Assembly: GCF_000328475.2 (NCBI RefSeq) | Contig: NC_026483.1 | Location: 124,001 to 188,000, forward strand | DNA length: 64,000 bases | Reading direction: 5' to 3' | Source of the DNA: Mycosarcoma maydis | Taxonomy: Eukaryota; Basidiomycota; Ustilaginomycetes; Ustilaginales | Part shown: piece by piece, positions 21,313 through 30,498 of the stretch | How the letters are laid out: each line of letters opens with the position of its first letter | Numbering within the stretch: position 1 is the first letter of the stretch | The notes under the pieces: generated by a model | The model's database searches: none | The model's input: only the letters and a program-made list of their open reading frames with translations | Told to the model about the DNA's origin: nothing | Position numbers and translations under genes: made by a program

Positions 21313-21869
21313 ATGGCGGATCTAGTCGTAGCAACCATTCGCTACATTACCAAGATCGAGTAAGTTGTTGACATGCTCGGAATCCTTCAACGTGGTCGAG
21401 ACGTGAAGTGAATCTGATCGCGTTATCGCTTTCGTCCGTTTAGAGGCAAGGAAACAACGATCAATCGCAAGCTTGTGCGTGCTATCTCTGGCATTGATTC
21501 CGTGTAAATTTGGCGATGATGCTGATCTACCAGCCCCGGGGTTTTTTCTTTGCACATCCAGACCAACCTTTCGCATGCCGTAAGTGGATCGATTCGGCCC
21601 GAAACCGATCCGTGATCCTGGACTTCCGTATAAGGCACACCTCGCTCACAGAGACGCTCTTGTTAAACCTTGACGCCTGTTGCTTGTTGCTTGTTGATCG
21701 CCGATGTCATCCGTGTTTGTCGCATCACCTGACGCAGTAGTAACGGCTACATGCGCAGGCAAACGAGCGCTTGGCGAACTCGAACGTCATCTCCGCAACC
21801 GTTTTCTCTGACCGCACCGTCTCTGCCTCTCTCGACCTGGCCGAGTCACGAATGTCGGTAATGGTGTGA
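21313..21869 (+). CDS. Small four-exon hypothetical protein (77 aa)
   Basis: Reconstructed by hand. Exons are 21313-21359, 21444-21501, 21562-21579 and 21759-21869, joined across three GT-AG introns of 84, 60 and 179 nt. The ATG has a strong context (GGCCATGG). Donors are GTAAGT, GTGTAA and GTAAGT. Intron 2 has a CTGAT branch-like site and a T-rich tract; intron 3 ends with TAGTAAC then GCAG. The phases fit, giving a 234-nt CDS with a single stop. The protein starts MADLVVATIRYITKIEGK and ends AESRMSVMV; it is largely helical with no signal peptide. No family was recognised. The weak points are the 18-nt exon 3 and the long third intron. It converges on SEC8, 123 bp away. Confidence 0.45.
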
Positions 21870-21992
21870 CTCTTTCTCAAGTCGGCATCCATTGCGCACA
21901 TTCAAATTGCATTCGAATGGACTCGATGTCTGCTGAGATTTGTGATTGACGGTTGTTCAACATGTGTATTGAAACGGAATCTACTTGTCATC

Positions 21993-24900
21993 CTAATTCG
22001 AATCGGAATCGGAATCGGAATCGTGTTCGTGTTCGCCGGCAATCTCGTGCAACTCGATGAGGTACTCGTTGAGCTTTTGACGTGTCACGCCATCGCTCAA
22101 TCCGAGCGTTCCTGCATTGGGCTGAACGAGAGTGAGTCGATCGCCACTGACGGCGCTGGAGGGTTTCGAGCCGGAGGAGGACGGTTCGATGCCTAGAGCG
22201 AGTTCAAGGATGGCTTGGAACTCGGCGAAACCTACTGCTTTGACCTGTCCTGCTTTTGCTGCGCGGAATGTGGGTTGAAATCTCGCCATGCTGCCAAGCA
22301 GTTCCTTGGGCGTTCGGGCGTACAGAAGTTCGTAAAACTTTCGACATCGTTCCAGCGATACCTCACCAGCGCCGAGGATATTCTTGAGGTTCTGTTGCAC
22401 GGCAAGTATGCCTCGAACCATTTTGCCGACACCTTGGCGGTTGACACCACGGATCGTGTGCACTTGCGTGATAAAGCATGCGTCGATCAAGCCAGAGAGC
22501 CCCGACCAGATCCAGAGTCGATCTGAAGGCGAGAGCGTTTCGGTGAAAATGTCGTCGAGATTCGCTAGCTCAGAGTTGAGCTCGACGATGTGCGGCGAAG
22601 GTTCGATGGCTGTATCGTTGATCATGTACGAAGATTCGGTAATGGACGAGTGCAGCAACGAGATGATTCGCAGACGCAATTCGAGGCGCAGGGTGAACAG
22701 GAGCGACGACGAGAGCGCGTGGTAAACGCCACCGATGGCAGAGTAGCGAGCGACCAGATCCTCGGTGAGCGGAAGTGCAAGTTGCTCGCCGTCTAAATCC
22801 ACCTCGTCACTCGATGCAGTAGCGCCTGGGTCCAAGTCGAATCTGGGACCAGCGTTGAATGCCAGTGGATCAACAACGCTCAGCCTAGCCCTCGCTCTCT
22901 TCTCCCTCGCACCCACATCGTTAGCCTGCTCAACAGCTTTGAGCCTTGCAATATTCGTCGCAAACCAATCGACACTGTGCTGCAGACAGCCCATGGCCAA
23001 CAACTTTTTCCTGCTGGTCGTCAACTCGTACACCCCAATCGGCTCACTCGCCTTTGCATAGCCAAGTTGAAACCTCGCCTCCTGCTCCAACAATTCGGCC
23101 TTTCTCGTATCGCTCGTGCTCGACTCGCGCATCTCTGCCAAACACGCCACCATCTCGGGTCTCTGTGCCCAACTTGCCGACAAAGCATACCTCGCCTCAT
23201 TCGCTCGATTCGCACCACTCGAAGCTCCGCGTTCTGCGTCTGTGATCGACACCAAATCCCTGAAGCGCTCTGCACAGCGCTGGTAGAACTGCACGATCAG
23301 CGTGACGATCAATCTCGAATAACTCTCTCTGTGGAACGGTGTCATCCGCAGCATGGAATAGAGACTATCGATCAGCACGATCACGTTGGACGCCGACTTG
23401 ACCACCGCTCTCGCCGCGCGCGTACCTGTCAGCTGTCTAGACGCTGGATCCGCCGCAAAGCTGTCCGCATGCAAAGTGGCGCTGTTGAACAGAGTCTGCA
23501 CTTTATCTTCGAGCTGTGGCAGGAAGATGTCTTGGACGAATTCTTCGAGGAAAGTGCCGAATCCGCGCGACGTTTCGCCCGCCGCTTCGCGCGGCATCAC
23601 CGCTGCAACGCGTTCGACGAATACGAGCGCAGGTTCGAACAACACCGAGACGTTGAACGCATCCGGCTTGACCAACAGTCGATGACCTGCACCAGTGTAC
23701 GAATCCAGCTTGCGCGCCCCTGTTCGATAAGCGTTGCCCATCCCGGTCGCGGTAACAGCTGAGCTTGCCATCGACGACATTGTGGTTCCCACCGCCGACG
23801 AGGCCACAATGATCTGACTCCCCGCTCGAGCACCACTCATTCCAGCAGCATCCACCGAACTCACCAATCCAGGTACAGACGCCTTCAAAGCCTGCGTCAC
23901 CGCCACCTGATGCCTCTGTACCAATCCCATCTCTCTCCTACCTGCCACCCTCTTGACTCCTGCATCAGCCAGTTTGAACAGTGGCTTAGCCCGATCCCTG
24001 CCAAACCTGTGGTCCCTCAACACATCATTCACCGAGATGACCGCGTTCCGAGCCGAATTGGCTCCCTCATCATCCATCAAGTAGTCGTGCAGCAGCGTTC
24101 GCACCTCCTGTTGCACGGGCTTCCACACCTGCAACAACGCTGCCACCCCGGACAACTTTTTCGAGGCAATCTCATCCTTGAACCCGGAGCGGCTTGCGAT
24201 CATCCCTGCGACCTCGTACACCACTCGATGGCCCTGCAAAACCGCATCGAGTTTCGAGAACAGCGTCCAGAAGAGGTCGCGCATCGTCTCTCCATCGCGC
24301 TGCAGCGCCCAAGTCTCGCCTGCTGAGATGCGAAGCATAGTTGATACAGGCCGTTTCGAGATGTTGAATGACGAGCACGAGGTGCGCATCGATTCGGTAA
24401 AGGATCGTGCCAGTGCTGAAGACGACGCGAGCAGCACCGATTCAGGTCGCAGCGCGACAGAGAAGCGTCGAAGCGGCTCATTGCGTGCATCGACTTCGTC
24501 AATGGTCGTATCAACAAGTTGGTGGATCTCCATGGCCAACCTCTGAGAAACAATGTCGAGCGCCGCACCAAGCTTGCCGAGCCGCGACAGCGATTCAAGT
24601 AGCATCTCGATGTACAGGAAAGAGTCGGCTTCCGGGTTCTGATCGAAATCAGCACCGTATCTTCCCCCTGATCGGCTTGCACTGATATCCGAACCAGTAC
24701 TGCCGCCATCCATGGCAGCGGCGGCCGAAGCTGCACCACCGCTCAGCTCACCAGTCAGCGCAGAGACGGACTTGGTCGAAATCATTAGCGTCGATTCGGG
24801 AATATCAGACGCCAGATTTGGATCAAATGTAGGCCTCGTTCTGAGACTCTGCAAATACTGCGTCAGCTGCAGAGGCTCGTTCGAATGCTTTGAGGGAGCT

Positions 24901-26948
24901 CCGGTCTCGGTGCTGGCATCAGCATCCGCTGGATTGCTGATACCTCGATAATCCGAGCCGAATTTGACTACCGGTAGCTCGTCTTGCCCTGCACTGTAGA
25001 CCTTCCACCTAGCATCACAAAAGTAGCTCTTGAGGTACAGATGGTTGTGCAGCTCTTCAATCAAGATCTCGAGCATGGCTTGCTCTTGACCTTTGAGGTA
25101 GGCGCGAAGATCATTAGTCGCACCCACCTCGACGACCTCGGGTTTGTCGATCATCTTGAGCGACCGAACGAGTAGATTGACAGACTCCAAGAATCGTTTC
25201 TCTGCCATGAGACTTTCCAGCTTATCAGGAACAGATTTCAGGTGTTCGACCAGGTCAAGCAGTCTGAGCGCCTCTTTGACAGCCTGACTGCGCTGCCACA
25301 TTTGCACCAGGTCGGCACGCTTGGCACCGAGCGCCTCTCTGGAATCTCGGAGACGCCTCCTGGCGCCGCTGACGCTCGTCTGAGCTACCGTGAGCGACTG
25401 AAGCACGCTATTGTGCGTTGTGATGGCGCTGGCAAACGACTCGTAATGGTCATCCACCGTGCCTTGGAGCGCCGTCTCGATCATCTGTTTGACTTGGTCA
25501 AACTCGAAACGACTCGCGCCGAGACTGCTCTCGTCGAGCATGGACAAGGCCAATGCGACCGAGTTGAACTGATCGTTGGCAACGAATGGCCATTCAACTT
25601 GGACCTTGCGCAACACAGCATTGATAGACTGGAAAGCGCGAGGGTCTGAAGCGTCGACGTAGCTGCTCAGGGGTTTCCGCTGTTGACGCGACGTCTGCGA
25701 GATTTCCTTCTCGTTGCGCCGACGACGCGATTCTTCTTCTGCGGTAGTGCCGCGCATGATGCGTGCTGCTTGGCGCTTTCGCCCGGCCGAGGTGAGTGCG
25801 GATAGAACCGAATCAAGGGCGGCAGGCTGATTGTCTTCAGTGAGCGATCCCAGTGGCGCACCCGATTCTCGACGCGGGTCTCGCTGAGGACGCTGACCGG
25901 GCACAGAGAGAACGTTGAAGCCGGTGTGGTTGCTGTACAGCGAGGCGCCGTGGCTATCCGAGGGAGCGTCGATGGGCGAGAGACCGCCGTAGAGGTCTTC
26001 GTGGTCTTCCGAGTCTGGCTGGCTCGACGGAGTGCCAGAGCGCGCCATCTGCGCCATAAGCTGCGCACTGCGTGTGTGACGATCCGAGGATGGTGTAGCA
26101 TGTGAGCCGAGAGGGCCACCGCCACTGCCAGTGCTCTGCGCAGACGGGTTGTGCAAGTGACTACCACCGTGCGACCGGGAGGCAGTTAATAGATCCCTTC
26201 CTGGCGAGTTTCTCACGGGCGAAGATGGGCTAGCGGAAGAGCGTGAGACCGAGCCAACAGGAGGGATCTGAAGCTGCGGTCGCTGAGGACCCTCACGAGT
26301 GCGGTCGCGGACGGTACTGGAGCTCGATATGGATGCGAGACCCCTTTGCACCTCGGGTGCCTGTGTGGGTCTGCGCATCGAGCGCGCGGGACGGAGCGGC
26401 GAGTTGGGCGTTGATGGGTCGTATGCATCTTGGCGGGACGGTTTGCGACCGTGTGATGCTGCAGCTGCGGCTGCACCTGCATTGCTGCTAGACGCAGAGA
26501 AGGTGGGTTCCATCGCAAAACTGGCAGTACTCTGGTGGGTTGGACTGGTGGGGCGAGCGTAGACACCTGTCGATTGCTGCTGTTGCCTCTGCGCATTGTA
26601 CTGGTATTGGTGATGGCCGCCGCTCGCATCATTGTAGTTGGCGTCGTATGCTTGGGATGTGGAGGCTGAATAGCCGTGGCTCGACCTTCCTTCAAAGTTG
26701 GAAATCGAGTCGGAAGGTGCAAGGCTGACGAAAGAGGGACCGGCTCCGAGAGCACCTGCATTGTTAGGTGCTGACGGCGCACCACCAAATGAGGCAGATC
26801 CGGGATGGTTGCCGAATGCTTCTCCGACGTTAGGCACTTGATGTCGCGCCGTGCTAAAGGTGGAAGCAGCAGTTCCGGAGCCAAGGCTGGTGTTTTCGTG
26901 TTTGATCCTGGATCGAATGTCCTTGATCGTATTCGAGCGACCCGACAT
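21993..26948 (-). CDS. SEC8: Exocyst complex component Sec8
   Basis: A 1,651-residue intronless protein. The first ~430 residues are disordered (Ser/Gly/Gln/Arg-rich) after an N-terminal MSGRSNTIKDIRSRI. The conserved Sec8 N-terminal region begins at about 440 (SINAVLRKVQVEWPFVANDQ) and continues through the long helical CorEx part (SVPDKLESLMAEKRFLES, then NHLYLKSYFCDARWKVY at about 640). Helical-bundle segments fill the rest, including WIWSGLSGLIDACFI near 1,490. The C-terminus ends in an acidic HDSDSDSDSN repeat encoded by repeated GGAATC units. Sec8 is one of eight exocyst subunits that tether secretory vesicles to the plasma membrane at growing tips. Yeast Sec8 is about 1,060 residues; the extra length here is mostly the disordered N-terminus. 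Confidence 0.93.
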   Translation of the reverse strand: MSGRSNTIKDIRSRIKHENTSLGSGTAASTFSTARHQVPNVGEAFGNHPGSASFGGAPSAPNNAGALGAGPSFVSLAPSDSISNFEGRSSHGYSASTSQAYDANYNDASGGHHQYQYNAQRQQQQSTGVYARPTSPTHQSTASFAMEPTFSASSSNAGAAAAAASHGRKPSRQDAYDPSTPNSPLRPARSMRRPTQAPEVQRGLASISSSSTVRDRTREGPQRPQLQIPPVGSVSRSSASPSSPVRNSPGRDLLTASRSHGGSHLHNPSAQSTGSGGGPLGSHATPSSDRHTRSAQLMAQMARSGTPSSQPDSEDHEDLYGGLSPIDAPSDSHGASLYSNHTGFNVLSVPGQRPQRDPRRESGAPLGSLTEDNQPAALDSVLSALTSAGRKRQAARIMRGTTAEEESRRRRNEKEISQTSRQQRKPLSSYVDASDPRAFQSINAVLRKVQVEWPFVANDQFNSVALALSMLDESSLGASRFEFDQVKQMIETALQGTVDDHYESFASAITTHNSVLQSLTVAQTSVSGARRRLRDSREALGAKRADLVQMWQRSQAVKEALRLLDLVEHLKSVPDKLESLMAEKRFLESVNLLVRSLKMIDKPEVVEVGATNDLRAYLKGQEQAMLEILIEELHNHLYLKSYFCDARWKVYSAGQDELPVVKFGSDYRGISNPADADASTETGAPSKHSNEPLQLTQYLQSLRTRPTFDPNLASDIPESTLMISTKSVSALTGELSGGAASAAAAMDGGSTGSDISASRSGGRYGADFDQNPEADSFLYIEMLLESLSRLGKLGAALDIVSQRLAMEIHQLVDTTIDEVDARNEPLRRFSVALRPESVLLASSSALARSFTESMRTSCSSFNISKRPVSTMLRISAGETWALQRDGETMRDLFWTLFSKLDAVLQGHRVVYEVAGMIASRSGFKDEIASKKLSGVAALLQVWKPVQQEVRTLLHDYLMDDEGANSARNAVISVNDVLRDHRFGRDRAKPLFKLADAGVKRVAGRREMGLVQRHQVAVTQALKASVPGLVSSVDAAGMSGARAGSQIIVASSAVGTTMSSMASSAVTATGMGNAYRTGARKLDSYTGAGHRLLVKPDAFNVSVLFEPALVFVERVAAVMPREAAGETSRGFGTFLEEFVQDIFLPQLEDKVQTLFNSATLHADSFAADPASRQLTGTRAARAVVKSASNVIVLIDSLYSMLRMTPFHRESYSRLIVTLIVQFYQRCAERFRDLVSITDAERGASSGANRANEARYALSASWAQRPEMVACLAEMRESSTSDTRKAELLEQEARFQLGYAKASEPIGVYELTTSRKKLLAMGCLQHSVDWFATNIARLKAVEQANDVGAREKRARARLSVVDPLAFNAGPRFDLDPGATASSDEVDLDGEQLALPLTEDLVARYSAIGGVYHALSSSLLFTLRLELRLRIISLLHSSITESSYMINDTAIEPSPHIVELNSELANLDDIFTETLSPSDRLWIWSGLSGLIDACFITQVHTIRGVNRQGVGKMVRGILAVQQNLKNILGAGEVSLERCRKFYELLYARTPKELLGSMARFQPTFRAAKAGQVKAVGFAEFQAILELALGIEPSSSGSKPSSAVSGDRLTLVQPNAGTLGLSDGVTRQKLNEYLIELHEIAGEHEHDSDSDSDSN

Positions 26949-27541
26949 GGTAGTCAGGAGAGGCTAGCGCCAATCTTGGGGCCAGTTCAGATGAAGGATA
27001 CTCGCATAGGCTCAGGGAGTGGTCGAGTGATGGACGAACTGCACGTTCAGCCTTCTTCTTTACTGCTCTACAACTGCAGCCCGAGTTAAGCCGCTGCGCA
27101 TCGGATACACTGCTTTGGCAGAGGGATGAGACTGAACGAGTCTGTCGATTTAGAATGAAGCGTGGGGATTGGTGCTGAACGAAGAGAAGGACAACTACCC
27201 ACAAGATCAGTCAATGAGTGTTTCGGTTTCAGAATCATGAATCACGAAAGGTGAGAGTCACGAGTGCGACACGCTTTCCATGGCCTAAACGCAGCTGTCT
27301 CAGTCAGCAGAGAACGACGCCTTGGAATCGGGCCCGATTTTTATTTCTAATCCACGATTCACGATTCATGATTCACAATCGTGAATTCTTTTGAGTCCGA
27401 GTTTTGGACCCTTATTTTGTGGAATTCGTGATTGATTTCTTCTTGTACGTTACGTTCGTGATTCGTGATTCTTGATGAGGTCCATCCATTATCATCAAAA
27501 GACCCACACTACACCTTACGTCCTCTGGCCGGTCCGAGATC
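26949..27541. other. Divergent promoter region (SEC8 / methyltransferase)
   Basis: A 593-bp divergent spacer. Motif copies are dense in the half nearest the methyltransferase: 27236-27262, 27353-27392, 27426-27436 and 27452-27474. No gene seen. Confidence 0.6.
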
Positions 27542-28723
27542 ATGCTTGCTGATCGGAGCGGCGACCCGAACTTTCCTCAAGGTCTGCGCATCCATCCGAG
27601 CAGCTCGCAACGAGGTCCTCTGACGGTCGATGGCAATGGGCACCAGGAGCCAGACACGGATCGATCATCGGTCGACGTGACCCAAGCTGATTCGTGGGAG
27701 CAGGATACGGCCGAAGACATCGAGTGCTTTGGCATCGCAGGACGGATTTGGGAAGCAGCCTACTTGCTTGCTTGCTACCTGCGTCCCGTCGACCAGCTTG
27801 CAAGCGAACTCGAGTTCGACCCCCCTTGCTCATTGTTCCACAGATCCAACGCAGAGCCATTGACCATCGTAGAGCTCGGCTCAGGCGCCGGTTATGGCTC
27901 GTTACACCTCGCTGGTCAGATTCTACGGCATTCCCAGGATGTCCAAGCAAAACTGCTGCAGGCAAGGCTGGTGTTGACCGATCTCGAAAATGTGGTGCCC
28001 TTGATGAAACGGAATGTAGCTCGCGCCGGACACGAGCAAGCCACAGATCTCTTGGATGTGCGTGTGCGCAGGTTGGCCTGGGGAAACAAAGATCATGCTG
28101 CTGAGCTCGTGTCAGAACTCGCGGCCACTCGGGCAGTCGAGAGTGAAAAGGTCGGAAAGAATCCACTTTCGCACATACTCTGCTCCGATCTCGTTTACTT
28201 CCCGGAGTTGCTTGCGCCTCTACTTAGATCCATCATTTGGCTTTCAGGCTATGGAATCGAAGCAGAGTCGGACGATTCTTGCTTTGCGCAAAGGGGGCCA
28301 GAGCTCATCATTTCGTACAAGGTCCGCTCGCTGACCAAGGAGCAGCCATTCTGGTCAGCCTTGAGTTCGTGGTTCGAGCTTCGAGCCGTCGACTGCCGCT
28401 CGAAACGTCGCCAAAGACACTCACACAGCCAAGACCAATCAACGGATGACACAGGGTTGGAGTGGCATCGATTCGGGTCACAGGGAGAAGACTATGGTGC
28501 ATCGGAAGCGTCGGATCAGGAGCTGTTCGTCTTTGTTGGACATCGACGAAAAGAAACAATTGGGTGCATGGCGCCGGAGGATGATACAGAGCTGATGTCA
28601 GGCAAACGACTCCGACCAGGCCAAGGACCAGAAGGAGAAGCCTGCTTTGAGCTTGAATCATCTTCGGGCCAAGATTATTTCGAATGGCTGCTATTGGTCA
28701 ACATGGGAGCATGTTTCGGCTGA
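27542..28723 (+). CDS. Family-16 (METTL21/EFM-like) methyltransferase
   Basis: A 393-residue protein of the seven-beta-strand methyltransferase family 16. The pre-domain signature GRIWEAAYLLACYL (about 68-81) is the variant of G-x-x-W-x-A/S found in protein lysine methyltransferases of the METTL21 and yeast Efm groups. Motif I for S-adenosylmethionine is VELGSGAGYGSLHLA (about 110-124). LVLTDLENVVPLMKRNV (about 144-160) is motif II/post-II. The motif IV position reads ILCSDLVYFPELL (about 214-226), with the D-x-V-Y form in place of the DxxY seen in many members. It probably methylates a lysine of a translation factor or chaperone; the substrate is not predictable. The last 49 bp overlap, tail to tail, the candidate gene on the other strand. 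Confidence 0.85.
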   Translation: MLADRSGDPNFPQGLRIHPSSSQRGPLTVDGNGHQEPDTDRSSVDVTQADSWEQDTAEDIECFGIAGRIWEAAYLLACYLRPVDQLASELEFDPPCSLFHRSNAEPLTIVELGSGAGYGSLHLAGQILRHSQDVQAKLLQARLVLTDLENVVPLMKRNVARAGHEQATDLLDVRVRRLAWGNKDHAAELVSELAATRAVESEKVGKNPLSHILCSDLVYFPELLAPLLRSIIWLSGYGIEAESDDSCFAQRGPELIISYKVRSLTKEQPFWSALSSWFELRAVDCRSKRRQRHSHSQDQSTDDTGLEWHRFGSQGEDYGASEASDQELFVFVGHRRKETIGCMAPEDDTELMSGKRLRPGQGPEGEACFELESSSGQDYFEWLLLVNMGACFG

Positions 28724-29163
28724 GCGGCTGAGCGCGAGCTGATGCGCTCTTTTGCTTTTTTGGCCTTTTGTAGGTAGGCCGGGGGTTCGGCTAGTGCCGC
28801 GACCCAATTGGGTATGGTGAGCAGCCAACGACGGCGATCCTCAAATCTCGCACGAAATGGCTCAGGCTGTCGAGCCGATTGGTTTGCACCTAGCTGAGAG
28901 GGTTTGTTCCTTTTCAAACTTGGTGGGCGCTGGTTGGACTGCGCGTCGTCGAGCACATTCTGTGCGCCAATACTTACCGACAACGACGAAGCGTTTTCGG
29001 AAGGTAAGCGATGATCTGCACGATTCTTTTTCAAGCACGCATCCACTCGATCGTCGCCGATATCTACGTCGAGGCGCTTGCGGTGCCGCGTTTGCGATGT
29101 TTGCTGTCTTTGTCGGTGTCGACTGAGAAGGAAGCGGCCACTCCCTGTCCAATTGACCGCCAT
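28675..29163 (-). CDS. Small basic hypothetical protein (162 aa)
   Basis: A minus-strand frame from an ATG in good context (CAAGATGG) at 29163 to a stop at 28675. It is Arg/Lys/Gln-rich, with RHRKRLDVDIGDDRVDACLK at about 26-45 and a tryptophan-containing segment near the C-terminus (RRRWLLTIPNWVAALAEPPA at about 110-129, then YLQKAKKAKER). That segment looks like a conserved structural motif, but I do not recognise the family. The 3' end overlaps the methyltransferase CDS by 49 bp in convergent orientation. A GTAAGT inside the frame (about 28976-28981) means an alternative spliced form is possible. Confidence 0.4.
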   Translation of the reverse strand: MAVNWTGSGRFLLSRHRQRQQTSQTRHRKRLDVDIGDDRVDACLKKNRADHRLPSENASSLSVSIGAQNVLDDAQSNQRPPSLKRNKPSQLGANQSARQPEPFRARFEDRRRWLLTIPNWVAALAEPPAYLQKAKKAKERISSRSAAQPKHAPMLTNSSHSK

Positions 29164-30498
29164 CTTGTATCAAGTTCAAGAGGGTGCAGGTTGTAGCAGA
29201 GTGGATGTATAGTAGAGGGCAACGGATCCAGGACACAGACAAAGAGGCCAACGGCTGCTTGACCCTTTTTGTACGTCGTTGGTCTTGTGGGTTCAAGCTT
29301 GCCAGTCAACAATCGTGAATCAAGCCAGCTGCGCATGGCGGTTCGATCGCAGCGTTTGGCTACGCGAAAGAAACACTGAAAGACACTGGGTGTGTTGAAG
29401 CTTCACATTGTGCGTATGTGTCTGTTTGCTGTAACGAAAGCCATGTCGGCAACATTCGTGATTGCTGGCCAACAAGTCACGAGTACGTGGTTGGTTGCTG
29501 GCCATGTCGAACTCGTGACGGTGACTGTGACTTTCGTGTCTCGAGTCGTGAGTTGGCCAAGGTCTGCGATGGTTGAGATGCGATCTGACATGAATCCAAA
29601 AAATTCGTGATTGATCAGCCACCTCACGCCTCGTGCGTTGTACCTCGTGCCTCGTGTCTGTTCGCGATTCATGGTTAATTTTTGTTGTCCACGACGTCAC
29701 TTGGCAGCGATCGCGACTCCCAAAAAAGTTGAGTCACGGTGGGGATCTGTGTGGATAAGTCACGAGTTGCTTGGGCTGAGCTGTTGCTGTGACCGTGTGA
29801 CTGAAGCGAGCAAACCTGGCCAGCTGCGTGTGCGTGTGCACTGTGCGTGCGAGCCTCTGTTTATTGATACTATTAAATAATCGAAAATGATCAGGTGGAG
29901 GGAGGCTCGTGGCTGCCATACAACCACGAATGAACTCTTGAAGAATGATTTTACAAAAGCCAAAAATCCAATCGTGAATCGTGAATCAAAATCGTGAGAA
30001 AGCAGAAATCGAGGGCAGCGCGGCTCAATTCACTGACTTGCTCAGTTGCGAATGCGTCAGTGGATTGCTTCACCAGCAGGCAGGGACTGACTGGCTGGCT
30101 GGCTGTGTGCCACTCAGGCTGAGGAGACGCACGATCCAGCCAGTTGAGTGCGATTCGCGATTTGCGATTAGGTTCGCTCTCGTGGAGGTTTACATCGACT
30201 CACCATTCACCATTCACCATTCACCATTCACCATTCACCATTCACCATTCACCATCCACCATCCACCATTCACCATCCACCATCCACCATTCACCATTCA
30301 CGACCCACGATTCACCACTGCTGGACGGCAATAGGGTGTCTCTCGATTGAAACCCTCGTTGCTTCACTGATCAATCACAGAGGGCCATCCTACTGTACCG
30401 TTAGTCTGATACCAAGGGGTTCATCCATGCATTAGCATCGAACTATCTGCTAAACCGGCCCAGAGTCTGACGCGTGACGTTCGCGACGGTACAGTGCC
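29164..30498. other. Upstream region of VPS13 with motif repeats
   Basis: A 1.3-kb spacer. TCACGAAT/TCACGAGT-type motifs occur at about 29310, 29453, 29477, 29602 and 29970-29998. They are followed by the tandem heptamer minisatellite at 30200-30318, listed separately. No gene seen; short ORFs that translate the repeat were rejected. Confidence 0.6.
30200..30318. repeat. Heptamer minisatellite (ATTCACC/ATCCACC)n
   Basis: About 16-17 tandem 7-bp units of ATTCACC, with ATCCACC variants in the middle and ATTCACG-like units at the right end. It lies about 180 bp upstream of the VPS13 start codon. The unit differs by one base from the ATTCACG unit of the dispersed intergenic motif, so the array is probably an expanded, mutated copy of it. 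Confidence 0.9.
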
